Source: Prorocentrum cordatum (Eukaryota; Sar; Dinophyceae; Prorocentrales; Prorocentraceae). From it: a stretch of DNA of 64,000 bases. A program made the position numbers and the translations under genes. Positions within the stretch are counted from its first letter, which is position 1, and every line of letters starts with the position of its first letter. Location: assembly GCA_963575745.1 (NCBI GenBank), contig CAUYUJ010008113.1, positions 1,096,021 to 1,160,020 of the forward strand, read 5' to 3'. The notes beneath the pieces are model-generated. The model ran no database searches, was not told the DNA's origin, and worked only from the letters and a program-made list of their open reading frames with translations. This document shows positions 20,335 through 30,165 of this stretch, piece after piece.

Positions 20335-22435
20335 GCGGACCTGCTGAGGGGCGGCAACGCGCGAGGGTTGTCGAGATTCCCTTTCTCGATCCTTCACACG
20401 AGGGCACCAGTTGGCAGGAGGGCGTAAGCGCCAATCCAGACCTATGGCCGATGCAGGATGCTTAGCCACATCCTTCGTCACGAACCACAGACACAAACTG
20501 AACAGCCCATCTCGCGCAGAGCGGCACGGCCGTCATCGGGAGCAGGCCCGAGGCAGCAGGGCATTGCCCTGTAGCTGCGCAGCGGGGCGACAAGCCGCGA
20601 GGAGCGTGGAGGAGGTCGAAGAGTCGAGTCGCCGATGCAATCATCAAGAGGGGGAGCACCCCACACTCCTCCTCTCTGCCCAGCCCAACTCTGCACCGTC
20701 GGACCTCGGCCCTGCTCTAGCCTGCTCGATTCCACACGCCCTCGCCCTGCCCTGTCCGGTCCACCTCACCCCGCATCACCCTGCCGTACCATGTCGAGCC
20801 CTGCCCGACGTTCCTCGTCCCTCCCACCTCGTCCTGCCTCCCTCTCCATCGCGAGGCCTCTTCTTCTTCTTTCTGGAGCTCGAGCTGGAGCTGGAGCTGG
20901 AGCTCGAGCGTCCGCCCATGGCGCCACGGCGGAAGGCCAGGGCCAGAAGGGAGGGCCAACAGACGGCTGGACAGCAGGGCCCGACCCAAGCAGTGCTGTT
21001 CGCTCTCGTCTTGTGCTCGCTGTCCCCCGCGTTGTCTTCTGCTCCGCGCATCTGCTGCAGAACGACGCCGAAGCGAAACTGGCCCACGGGATCCCCTCCT
21101 CCTCCTCCTCCTCCTCCTCCTCCTCCTCCCCCTCCTCCTCAAAACACCGTTTCACACCGTTTCGGTCGAGCCCTGCTGGACAGGGCGTGGAGGGGCGGGG
21201 GGGGGCCGCGGCCCGCTCTCGGTCTCCGCCGGCGACGGCGTCGTCATGTGGGGCGCCGCCGCGGGCGCCGTCCGCTTCGTCCGGAGGGGCTGCAGAAGGT
21301 AGACAGAGGCGGAGGAGGAAGGGGAGGAGGAGGAGGAGGAGGAGGAGGAGGAGGAGGAGGAGGAGGAGAAGGAGGAGGAGGAGGAGGAGGGGGATATGCG
21401 GAGGAGGAAGAGAAGGAGGCGGAAGGAAATCGAGGACGAGGAGGAGGCAGGGGGGGGGCAGGGGGGCGACGGAAAGGAAAGAGATGGAGGGCCGTGGCAC
21501 GCAAGGGGTGCTGTCTCATGCGCGGCCACTGCCGCAGTGAGGTGGATGAGACGGGGAGGTGCTGGGAGGTGCAGAGCAGGAGGGGAGAGGGAGAGAGCAA
21601 GCCCGAGGGGGGAGGAGGGAGAAGGGAGGAGGATGAGGAGGGAGCAGGCAGAGGAGGGAGGAGGGAGGAGGGAGGAGGACCGGCCCAACGTCGCAGCTGG
21701 CTACATGGACCGGTCCCGATTGGCAGAACCCCTGGGCAGGGCTGAACGAGTGAGGGAGACCCGACTCCATACCCCCCCCCCACACCCGATACGCACGCAC
21801 CCAAAAGGAGAACGAGGATTCTCAGAGCCCGCGGCCCTGCCCAGGCCAGCTCCGGCTCAGGAGCCGTGCCGTGCTGCCCGTCCGCAGGCCTGGGTGCCTG
21901 CACCCCGCCCCCCTCTCACCCCTCTGCCCTCCTTCGCGCACGAGCGGATCTGGGCACCTCGGGGGCGGCACCCCGAAGGGCCAGCGAACTTGCCAGGGCA
22001 ACGGCCCACTGATTGTGGCAGGGTGCGTGGGCGATCCTTGGCGGGGGGCTCGCACGGCGCAGCATTTCGCTCGGTGGCGTCAGGTTCCCCGTGCGCGAGG
22101 GCGGGGCAAGCCGACGCCACGGCTCCCCTTTCGAGCGCTGGCCGCCTGGCCTTCCCTGGTCCCTCCCCCCCGTTTTCTCTGGGGGTGGGGGCCCACCGCT
22201 GCGCCCGGGACAGACGCGGTGACGTGAACCTGGCCAGCCCTCGGTCACCTGCTGGCGCCCCCAAATGGCCACGGTAGGTCACGGGCTGGAATGGTGGGGT
22301 AGGACAGCGTCGGAGTGTGTAGCTCGATGCGGCATTGGCCGGGATATCAGAATAAAGAATTACCCTGCGACGTACCCAACCCTTTCTACACATGTGGCGA
22401 CGATACACGGGGCCCATCAACACAAACGAACATGT
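20335..22435. repeat. gene-free region with CCT, GGA and GAGCTC tracts
   Basis: Tracts at 20,876-20,912 (GAGCTCGAGCTGGAGCTGGA and similar), 21,091-21,135 (CCT) and 21,313-21,400 (GGA). The long frames (up to about 440 codons on the plus strand) run straight through these tracts and are Arg/Gly/Pro/Ser-rich. I see no domain in them. Confidence 0.6.
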
Positions 22436-22447
22436 TGAAGGACCCGC

Positions 22448-22690
22448 AATAGCCCACGAGAGTGGCGACTGTTGCGCAATTCGCAGCCCCTGAGGGAGCC
22501 GCGAGGTCTCGGCTGGGTGCGCTTATCACTCCACTCCGCTGGGACTCCCAAATGCCCACGAAACTGGCGACAGTGGCGCACTTCGCAATCCCCTCAGGGG
22601 AGCCGCGAGGTCTCGCCTGGGTGCGCTTACCACTCCACCCCGCTGGGCCTCCCAGGAGCCCACGAAAGTGGCGACAGTGGCGCGGACGAG
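22448..22690. repeat. about 102-bp tandem repeat, 2.3 copies
   Basis: CCCACGARAGTGGCGACWGT begins units at about 22,451, 22,555 and 22,657. Each full unit carries GGGAGCCGCGAGGTCTCG and ACTCCACYCCGCTGGG. It ends in a GAA tract. Confidence 0.75.
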
Positions 22691-22714
22691 GGGAGGTGCA
22701 GGAGATATGGGAGG

Positions 22715-22728
22715 AAGAAGAAGCAGAA

Positions 22729-22759
<31 letters not shown>

Positions 22760-22795
22760 CAACAGAAGAGGAAGAAGAGGAAGAAGAAGGGCACG
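22715..22795. repeat. GAA/GGAAGA purine tract
   Basis: About 80 bp of (GAAGAG)n type. Confidence 0.85.
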
Positions 22796-22796
22796 G

Positions 22797-23365
22797 CGCG
22801 ATCCTCCGACACCATCCTGCTCTGACCCTATCTGGGAGGCCTCGAGGAGAAGGGGGGCCTGGGAAGAGCGGGGGGAGGCCCGGGTCGGACGAACGAGGGG
22901 GGGCAGCAGCGGGGCGCGCGCAGCAACCCGTCCCCCCAGCCGGCAGCCCCATCTGCGAGGCCTGGAGCAAGGCAGGCCCTGGCGACCGACCGCAGGCGGC
23001 TGGGCCCCGGACATCCGGCGCACGGCCTTCTGAACCCCCGCGGCGTCGGCCCCTCTCCCGGGGCCGGCCCTCGCCCAGGATATGCCCCTTTGGTTGTCGA
23101 GTCCGCACGTCCCGGGGGCGGGGCGGGGCCGTCGGGCCCGTGTGGGCGAGGAGTGGGCGATTGGGGGTCGAGGCATCCCCCCCTGAGCCTGTCCCCCCTT
23201 GTAGGGAGCATACAAAGGACGTACGCGCCCAGCTATGTACATGAACACGGCCCCTTGACCCGCGAGACCTGCCGCGCGATACGAACATTCGCGCAATGCG
23301 CACTCTCGAAACCAGCGTGGATTCATGTACATGTACGTCCTTCTTTCGCTCCTGACCTTGGGCCA
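22797..23365. other. no gene recognised
   Basis: Starts with a half copy of the GGGGTCGGA element (CGATCCTCCGACACCATC to TATCTGGGAGGCCTCG, to about 22,848). The rest shows nothing I can support. Confidence 0.5.
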
Positions 23366-23367
23366 CG

Positions 23368-23742
23368 CGCAAGAGTGACCCCGGGCAAGACTGACCTTCA
23401 GTGCGCGGACCAGGGGGCCGCAAGGTGGCCAACTCCTGGCGCGCAAGCAGCCACCATCGCATCGCGCTCGGACATCGGGGGGGGGGGCCGGTGGGCGCGC
23501 ACCAAAGTCGACGAAGAAAACACGGCATAAACATAAACTTTCGACGGTCCGCGCGGAGTTCTTGGATCTACGCGGGGCTCCCCTCCCTGGCGCGCGGAGC
23601 GCGCCAGCGGCGGCGCTAGAGGGGCCGCCAGGGCGCTCCAGCGCAGATCCAAGAAATCCGCGCAGACCGTCGCAAGTGTCTATTTGTGTGATCCTTTCTT
23701 CCTCGACAAAGATCACTCCGCCGAAGGGTCACTCGTACGCGC
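23368..23742. mobile_element. miniature inverted-repeat element, GTGACC family, interrupted copy
   Basis: The left arm AAGAGTGACCCCGGGCAAGA to GACCTTCAGTGCGCG matches the uninterrupted copy at 14.5 kb. Its right arm is split: GCGCGCACCAAAG stops at 23,507 and resumes at 23,707 as CAAAGATCACTCCGCCGAAG. The 199 bp between are a second element. Confidence 0.75.
23508..23706. mobile_element. nested miniature inverted-repeat element, GACGGTCCGCGCGGA family
   Basis: Starts TCGACGAAGAAA and ends with its relative TTTCTTCCTCGA. Further in, the arms carry TTTCGACGGTCCGCGCGGA and, from the right, TTGCGACGGTCTGCGCGGA. CAAAG lies on both sides (23,503-23,507 and 23,707-23,711), a likely 5-bp target duplication. 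The inner part has a relative at 55,293-55,428. Confidence 0.8.
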
Positions 23743-23743
23743 A

Positions 23744-23896
23744 GTCAACCCTTCGTCGGGCGTGCCCCCCTACAGGGGGATTTTGGGAGAACAATAAAAA
23801 ATGCCCCAAAATACCCCCCAGATCGTCCCCAGACTATTGTTTGGCTATTCTTGACTGTCCCCCCTGTAGAGGGACAGGCCCGACTTAGGTCAACCC
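23744..23896. mobile_element. hAT-like MITE, copy 1, with 8-bp direct repeats
   Basis: GTCAACCC stands at 23,744-23,751 and again at 23,889-23,896. Between them (137 bp) the ends are inverted: CGTCGGGCGTGCCCCCCTAC on the left and, read from the right, AAGTCGGGCCTGTCCCTCTA. It is homologous end to end with 27,740-27,949. Eight-base target duplications are typical of hAT transposons; the superfamily call is inference from that alone. Confidence 0.8.
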
Positions 23897-23982
23897 CTTG
23901 ACCTCTCCCCCGAGCGACGCTTCCCGGAGCGGCGCCGAGGCCGCTCCCGGCAGGCGGCCGGCGAGGCGGCGGGCCCCTCGGC

Positions 23983-26101
23983 TCAGCTCGCCTGCGGCGG
24001 CGCGCCGCCGCCGCCGCGCCGGGCGGCGAAGGCGCGGACCAGCTGCGCGATCTCGCCGACCAGCCACGCCCGGGGGAGCTGTGCTCCTCAGCCTCGGCAG
24101 CGCGCACGAGGGGCGTGGGCGCGGGGGGGGGCGGCCCTCCGAGGAGGCGGCGGGAGCTTCCAGGAGAGGGAAGGGGCCTTCTCGGAGGCCCTCCCAGCTT
24201 CCTGAGAAGCATCCCTGGAAGTCTCAGGGGCCTTCTGCGAAGGCCCCATGCCTTCTTAACAGCCCTCAGCCTTCTTAGAAGGCCACCTCCTTGCGCGCGC
24301 CGCCGATACCCCCCTGGGGGGAGCCCATCGTATCGACGGTCTCCCGAGAGGGGTGCCGAAGCCATGGCTCACCCGCGGGGGGGGGGGGGGAGAACCACAG
24401 CTCCCCCAGTTGCGGCTGGTCTGTCTCGCACGTCGTCCGCGGCACCACCGGGTTGTGGTCCCTGCCCGACAGTAGGTGCAGCACGCACTTTGCCCTCGTC
24501 CTCTTCGCCAGCCTCTTCAGCTCGGCGCCCCCGTCGCCGCCGAGGAAGGGGTCCCTCTCGCTGCTGACGAGCAGCACCTGGGCCGTGGCCGGCAGCCGCA
24601 GCAGTGTGGCCCCGCGGTCCTGCTTGCGCCTCTTCGGGTCGGGCTCGCGCTGGTCCCCCACGGCGACCAGCGGGTACCCAAACGCGATCAGGCCTCCCAG
24701 CCACACGTGCGGAGACCGATCCCATTCCCTCCTCCTCCTCCTCCTCCTCCTCCTCCTCCTCCTCCTCCTCCTCCTCCTCCTCCTCCGCCGCTTCCTCCTC
24801 CTCCTCCTCCTCCTTTTCCTCCTCCTCCTCCTCCGCCTCCTTCTCCGCCTCCGCCTCCGCCTCCTCCTCCTCCTCCGCCTCCTCCTTTTCGTTACAAATT
24901 CAAATAACAATAACCTCTCCCTGCCGCACCCCGGGGCTAATCTTTAGGGCGGGCCAGGCGTTTCGCCTGAGACTGCCTCACCATGTACGACTATGAAGCT
25001 TAATTGGCAGCAGCTTCACAGTTGGAGGGCGGGTGGTTTTCAAAATGCAGCTCTCGCCTAAGCGCCGCGCACATTCGTTTAAACATTTGGAAGAGGTTCA
25101 CGAATTGAGGGCGAGTGGTTTTCAAAATGTGGCTCTCGCCTTCGCGCCGCGCACATTCGTTTTGAAATGTTGCAAGGGTTTCACGGATTAAGGCCGAGTC
25201 GTTTTCAAAATGTGGCTCTCGCCGTAGCGCCGCGCACATTCGTCTTAGAAATTTGCAAGAGGTTCACGAATTGAGGGCGGGTGGTTTTCAAAATGTGGCT
25301 CTCGCCTCAGCGACGCGCACGTTCGTTTCAAAACTTTGCCAGACCTTAAAGGATTCAGGGCGGTTCCTTTTCAAATTGTGGTTCTCGCCTTAGCGCCGCG
25401 CACAATCGTTCATACAATGTGGAAGAGTTCCACGGATTCCCATGATCAGCGTACCGGAAATTGTGTTTTGGAAGGATTCAGGATTACGCGGGTGCAACAG
25501 TTATGTTGATTCGCGGTGTTGAAATCACCAAAATGGCGTCCTGGCATGGTTCAGGATCGTCAAGACACAGCAGTCAGGTTTATCCGCGGCGTTGAAACCC
25601 CGAAAACAATGTTTTGGCATGTTTCAGGGTCTTCAAACGGTTGTCTTCCAACGAGGCAATTCCCTCAATGGAAAGGAACCGTTGTAGGGGCCTGTGAAGA
25701 GGGAGCTTGGAGGGAGGGCATATATTCCAACATCGTTAATGACTCTTGGGTTTACACAGGTCCTCCTCCTTCTCCCCCTCCGCGTCCTCCTCCTCCTCCT
25801 CCTCCTCCTTCTCCTCCTCCTGATACTCCTCCTCCTCCTGATCCTCCTCCTCCTCCTCCTCCTCCTCCTCCTCCTCCTCCTCCTCCTCCTCCTCGTCGCT
25901 CCCCGAGGCGCCGGAAAACTGTGACGCAGTCGAGCCTCGCACGCCCCGCGGCAGGCCGCCGGGAGCGCCGCCCGCCAGCAGCTCGGCCGCGCAGCGCGCG
26001 CCGAAAGACACGCCCGCGAGCCACACGGGGCGCCCCCCGGCGGCCGCCGCGGCCGCGCGCACGGCGGCGGCGTGCGCGGCGAGGCACGCCTCGCGGCGGC
26101 C
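23983..26101 (-). CDS. TEX30/KANL3-type alpha/beta hydrolase, three 3' exons
   Basis: Three minus-strand exons join in frame: 26,101-25,936, 24,693-24,449 and 24,078-23,983 (stop TGA at 23,985-23,983), 168 codons in all. Exon 1 carries the nucleophile elbow in PVWLAGVSFGARCAAELL (Ser of GVSFG). Exon 2 starts at GLIAFGYPL, the strand that follows in this family, then VLLVSSERDPF with the likely catalytic Asp and SGRDHN with the His. Exon 3 is a C-terminal helix, RAWLVGEIAQLVRAFAARR. Intron 1 (25,935-24,694) is GC-AG; intron 2 (24,448-24,079) is GT-AG; phases 1 and 0 agree on both sides. Members are about 200-230 residues, so an N-terminal exon with the oxyanion motif is missing; 29.8-29.96 kb is a candidate. 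The substrate is unknown and the family has few characterised members. No transcript evidence is available. Confidence 0.75.
24130..24305. mobile_element. CCTTCT/AGAAGG hairpin element, copy 2, inside intron 2 of the hydrolase
   Basis: Runs of GGGGCCTTCTCGGAGGCCC, TTCCTGAGAAGC, GGGGCCTTCTGCGAAGGCCC and CCTTCTTAGAAGGCC; the right end GCGCGCGCCGCC resembles the ends of the other copies. It lies in the 370-bp intron of the hydrolase. Confidence 0.6.
24694..25935 (-). mobile_element. composite repeat, copy C, filling a hydrolase intron
   Basis: On the minus strand: GGA tract (25,894-25,763); head with TGTAAACCCAAGAGTCATTA and subrepeats (25,760-25,440); five 83-bp units with GCGCCGCGCACATTCG on the plus strand at 25,062, 25,144, 25,227, 25,310 and 25,393; tail with GGCGAAACGCCTGGCCCGCC and GGTGCGGCAGGGAGAGGTTA (25,000-24,915); then a second GGA tract (24,890-24,728). 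Only about 35-40 bp at each end of the intron lie outside it. Copies A and B have the same parts in the same order. Confidence 0.85.
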
Positions 26102-26235
26102 CTGCAGGTTCGGCGTCCCGCCGCCCGGAGGTCGGCGGAGGCGCGAGGGGCGGAGCGCCCCCGCGGGGGCGTTCCACCAGGCCTCTTCTGGGGCCTGGCG
26201 CGCCCACCGCTGCAGGTGCGGTGGGCGGAGGCTGA

Positions 26236-26239
26236 TGAC

Positions 26240-26313
<74 letters not shown>

Positions 26314-26338
26314 CGATGACGATGACGATGACGATGGG
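26236..26338. repeat. GAT trinucleotide tract
   Basis: About 100 bp of (GAT)n then (GAC GAT)n, just upstream of the first hydrolase exon on the coding strand. Confidence 0.95.
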
Positions 26339-26339
26339 A

Positions 26340-27500
26340 CCCTGAGATCCTTGCGACTCAATTGTTTCGAGCTGGGCGGTTTCGCTCCATTTCGGGCCCC
26401 GGGACCCTCACATTTCGATCCCGCTCGAAAAATGATGCAGAAAGATGGGGTTCGGGGGCCTGGTCGCGATTTTGTGCGATGTTGCATGTGTTTGCAACGC
26501 CGGACCTCAGGGGACGCAGAAGGACACACTGGCACTCTGTGTCCTCCTTGGAGGCGTGCGTCGGACCCGAACATACCATCTTGTCGTACATCGTTTCCCG
26601 AGCAATGTGGCCAGAAAGCACCCGCCGCGACGCATATAATGTAAGATTTCTCGGTGCGTGCGTCGCCCCTAGGGGGGGCGACGCACACATAGTATTAGTA
26701 GCCCGCCGACGATGAGCCAGCCCAGCACAGCAGGACTCGCGCCTCGCCCCGTGCCAAACAAGGGTTCGCCTGGATGTCGGCCGACGCGTTCCGAGGGCGG
26801 CCGGACCTCCACCGCCACTACCGCTGGCATGTCTGAAAGCCCCAGTTAGACGGCTGATTTCAGTGCTAGCGGGCGGGGAGGCTTTGGCGCGGCTGAGATT
26901 CTTGCCGCCACGGACCCCCTGCCCAGCCTTCGTTTAGACGACGTGTCACTGCCAGAAAGAACGCACATGAGCACGAACACTTGTACTGCGCGCATCTACC
27001 TGTCCCACTTACTGCTGGACTAGTGCGTTAATTCATACGGGTTTATCAGGTCCGTGGCTAGACCTGCAGTGGTAGCTGTTCGACCCTGGCGCTGTTCCTC
27101 CACTTCGGCCTCTGGGGGGGGGGGGCACCCTTGGTCCCTGGGGCCATCGAAAACGAATCCGGGACGCACAGCTACCCGCGGGGAGGACTTGCCATCGCTC
27201 GGACGTCCATTCCCCGTGCATGTTTCGCTGTTGTGCGTAATTGTTTTTGCTCGATGATCCAGGATGCTCCTAAATGGTCCTCGCCAAAGAAAAAATGCGC
27301 ACGTCCGAGCGATGCCAAGGTCGGGGGCTCTGGGGACGCGGATTGAAAAGAGCAGAATCGGAGGATGTCTGGTGGATGGCCCAGAGGCATCAGGAGGCAA
27401 CTCCTGGGAGGTCTTCGCAGGATCGATTGAGGGCTGAAGCCATCGTGCAACAACACAGTAAGAGCTCGACCACAAGAGATCTTCCACAAGAAACACAACC
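26340..27500. other. no gene recognised
   Basis: 26,480-26,690 has a plus frame with two CxxC-like groups (CCMCLQRRTSGDAEG), but nothing extends it. 27,090-27,180 shares a short block (CCTCTGGGG, GGGGCCATC) with 30.2, 33.0 and 63.6 kb, a dispersed repeat scrap. Confidence 0.45.
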
Positions 27501-27503
27501 CTG

Positions 27504-27739
27504 GAACCCCAGGGCGTCCGTTGATTTTTGGTGTGGAGACGTCACGCTTTCCATACCAAAGCCATCAAAACCCAAGAAACCCAGGGCACCCTATTCATTC
27601 GTGGAGTGAAGACGTCACGCTTTCCATAGCAAAGCCATCGAAGCCTAAGAAACCCAGGGCACCCTTTTCATTTGTGGTGCGGGAACGTCACGCTTCCAGT
27701 CGCAAAACCACTGAAAACCAAGAAACCCAGGGCACCCTG
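27504..27739. repeat. 73-bp tandem repeat, three copies
   Basis: GACGTCACGCTTTCCATA starts at 27,538 and 27,611, and a variant at about 27,684. Units end with AAGAAACCCAGGGCACCCT. The period of 72-73 bp does not keep a frame. Confidence 0.85.
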
Positions 27740-27949
27740 GAGGCAAGCATTAAGTCGGGCGTGTCCCCCTACAGGCCGATTTTGGACGAAAGATAAAACA
27801 GATTCGGAAAATACCCTAAAATATCTAGAAATGGTTATGTATACATATACATGTACATATACATATACAAATAAAATATCGTCCCAATAGTATGTTTGAC
27901 TATTTTTGAACATTCCTCCTGTAGAGGGACACGCCCGACTTGAGGCAAG
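27740..27949. mobile_element. hAT-like MITE, copy 2, with 8-bp direct repeats
   Basis: GAGGCAAG stands at 27,740-27,747 and 27,942-27,949. The 194 bp between have ends AAGTCGGGCGTGTCCCCCTA and, from the right, AAGTCGGGCGTGTCCCTCTA. It is longer than copy 1 because of a (TATACA)n patch at 27,836-27,870. The left TSD edge directly abuts the last unit of the 73-bp repeat. Confidence 0.85.
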
Positions 27950-28137
27950 AAAGGTGCTTCTTGGCATGGGCTTCCACTGCACGGGGCACCAAACAAGAGG
28001 GCCGATGGGGCATGTCTGGCCACGGGGGGACCCGGCAACGAGGAGGCTCCCGGACCTGAGCCTCTGAGGAACGGCCCGAGAAAAAGAGCCCCTCCGCAGC
28101 CCAGAGTTGAGGGGCGACGATAGGGGGGAATACTCCA

Positions 28138-28307
28138 GATTTCGTAATAAAGGGAGGGGGGTCTCATTTCGGGGGAGGGGTCTCTTCCAGGCTATCTTGG
28201 AGGGCCTGGGGGGTCTGGGGACGATGTTTTGGGGGGTTCTCCCACGGGGGAGGTCTGAAATGGCTTGTCCTGGAGGGTCCAGACCCCCTCCCTTTTATTA
28301 CGAAATC
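28138..28307. mobile_element. MITE with TTTCGTAATAAA ends
   Basis: The left end ATTTCGTAATAAAGGGAGGG and, from the right, ATTTCGTAATAAAAGGGAGG are nearly identical over about 26 bp. The arms continue as GGGGGAGGGGTCT against GGGGGAGGTCTG. Total about 170 bp. No second copy in the window. Confidence 0.85.
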
Positions 28308-28317
28308 TTGAATAGGC

Positions 28318-28490
28318 AAAGGGGGGGATGCATCGACCTGGAATCGGCGATGCATCGCCGATAGATCGGCGATAGGCCTCCGATCGTGAATCCGCACCTT
28401 CCTGGGCAGGTTGGGGCTATCGGGCCCTTATCGGCGATCAGTGGGCGATTGGGGGTCGATGCATTTCCTCAGCCTATCCCCCCTATCGTT
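28318..28490. mobile_element. GATCGGCGATGCATCG palindrome-rich element, copy 2
   Basis: Left GGGGGGATGCATCGACC, right GGGGGTCGATGCAT and CCTATCCCCCC, with several GATCGGCGAT / ATCGCCGAT inversions inside; about 170 bp. Confidence 0.65.
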
Positions 28491-28890
28491 GCCCCCGAAG
28501 AGTGGTCCTCATTTCAGTGTCCAGGCTGCCGGTCAACAGGCCGATCACCCCAACCAGGCCGCAGGAAGGTTCGGGGCGGCTGGGCCGTCTTGAGCGGGAT
28601 GATGCAGAATGCCCCGATTGTCCGCCCCGGATATGCCAGCGCCCTTGCTGAACTTCACCTCCAGGGAGCTGCATCCCAAAAGGGGCGCGCATTGCACGCT
28701 TGTGCTGGAGAGCCTCGTCGAGGCCATGGGCGAGCGGAGCCCCTGTGCATAACCTATGCGGCGCTCCCCCCGTGGGCTGCCCGCCCCCTGCTGCAGCCGC
28801 CGAGGATACACGAACTCGCACACCCGCCCGCCGGCCTGCTCCTGGGGAAACCACAAGGTGGCAAGGTGGCGATACGGCCACTCCCCGGAT
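28490..28890. other. no gene assigned; both strands read through
   Basis: Plus frame 28,600-28,860 (RPGYASALAELHLQGAASQK) and minus frame over the same bases (GAGISGADNRGILHHPAQDG) look equally protein-like, so neither is called. Confidence 0.4.
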
Positions 28891-29215
28891 CCGGATCTCG
28901 GGGCGAATCCGGCCAGGCTCTCGGGCCGCTCCAGGGGCGCGTTCCGACCAGGCTCTCGGGGCGAATCCAGCCGTGGCGACGGGGGCCCTCCTGGACCCTC
29001 CAGGGCGCGTCCTGACCAGGCTCTCGGGGCGAATCCAGCCGTGGCGACGGGGGCCCTCCTGGACCCCCCAGGTCGCGTCCTGACCAGGCTCTCGGGGCGA
29101 GTCCAGCCGTGGCGACGGGGGCCCTCCTGGGCCCCCCAAGGGCGCGTCCTGACCAGGATCTCGGCGCGGATCCAGCCGTGGCGACGGGGGCCCTCCTGCA
29201 GGAGCGGCGGCATCG
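28890..29215. repeat. 68-bp tandem repeat, about five copies
   Basis: GACCAGGMTCTCGG begins units at 28,946, 29,014, 29,082 and 29,151, with a partial unit before. Each holds GCCGTGGCGACGGGGGCCCT. Period 68-69 bp, so frames rotate. A single related block (CGAATCCAGCGGTGGCGACG) stands at 7,066. Confidence 0.9.
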
Positions 29216-29558
29216 GCACGTGGAGGCTGGAAACACTCCGGGCTGGAATCACTGCGGATAGAATTGAAGGGGAACTGGAACACACAAATAAATACACACA
29301 AATAAAAATATCCCCCATATTTTCCCATATTTTCTGGGTTTTTGTCTTCCCCACCACTTCCCATATTTTTGCATATTTTCCTGGGAGTCGACAATTAATT
29401 GTGTCTGTGTGTTTCTTTCCCTCCTGAAGAATGGTGGGAGCAGGGCAACTCGCGCTCGCGCGTGGGCCTGCAAAAGACAGCACAAAGGGAGCTCACGCCC
29501 CGACAACCAAAAAGGGAGACCTCGTGGTAGCCCCAAGGCGCCCCATGTGAGTTTCCAG

Positions 29559-29700
29559 CTTGGAGGCGGCCAGGGGGTCTGAACTGGCTGGGACCCCAGA
29601 AAATCGGCCAGGAACGGGGATCAGATCAAATCCGCCCAAAATCGCCCCCGCGAACCCTCCCAGGGCCCATATGGCATGCATCCGACGGTCCTGGGGCCTG
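29559..29700 (+). repeat. dispersed repeat, copy 1
   Basis: About 130 bp with GGGTCTGAACTGGCTGGG, CCCCAGAAAATCGG and CCGCCCAAAATCG in the same order and orientation as 33,036-33,215. Confidence 0.7.
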
Positions 29701-29779
29701 GCCCCCCTTCTTGCTCGCCGGAACTAATGCTGGGCCACCTCGGACCCCCAGCTGGCTTCAACTTCCAGCCTCCTCCCCG

Positions 29780-29960
29780 CATCTTTCCCTCCCGAGCTCC
29801 AGGCAGCCCCTCGCCAGCTCGCTGGGGCGGTTCGACGCCCCCGGCGCCAGCACGAACACCGGCGCTGCCGCCGCTGCCCCGCGCGGGCCCGCGCGCGCGG
29901 CCGCGGGGCGGCGCCGCGGCGCGGTGCCCCCCAGCCGCCGGCTGAGCGTCCCGCCCGCCC
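29780..29960 (-). CDS. candidate N-terminal exon of the TEX30-like hydrolase
   Basis: The minus strand reads GAAAAAPVFVLAPGASNRPS followed by ELARG. In TEX30/KANL3-type hydrolases the protein begins with a strand leading into a HGAG-type oxyanion loop, and VFVLAPGASN fits that position and spacing. It lies 3.7 kb upstream of the nucleophile-elbow exon on the same strand. No intermediate exon (the part with the next strand and helix) was found, and the splice sites are not determined, so the link is tentative. It could also belong to an unrelated paralogue. Confidence 0.4.
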
Positions 29961-29998
29961 TCGCGCGCGCGCCAGACTTGGGAGCCATCCGGCTGTAG

Positions 29999-30165
29999 AG
30001 AGGCCTCCCAGATGGTGTCCGAGCAGATGGGGTCGGAGGATCGCGCCACATCGCCGTCGCATCGACGATGCACTGGCGGTGCATCGGCGACGCCAACGTG
30101 GAAAAAGCCGAGCTCCACATCGAGCCCCCACGCCGATGCATCGGCGATGCGGCGTGATCCTCCTA
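29999..30165. mobile_element. inverted-repeat element, GGGGTCGGA family, copy 3
   Basis: Left GAGGCCTCCCAGATGGTGTC and GGGGTCGGAGGATCGCGCC; right GATGCGGCGTGATCCTCCTA. Inside are GCATCGGCGA and its inversions. Confidence 0.75.

Noticed and set aside
25015-25430. Regular repeats with unique-looking intervals suggesting a CRISPR array
   Set aside because: The whole 83-bp unit is repeated with scattered substitutions, so there are no constant repeats with unrelated spacers, and the context is eukaryotic.
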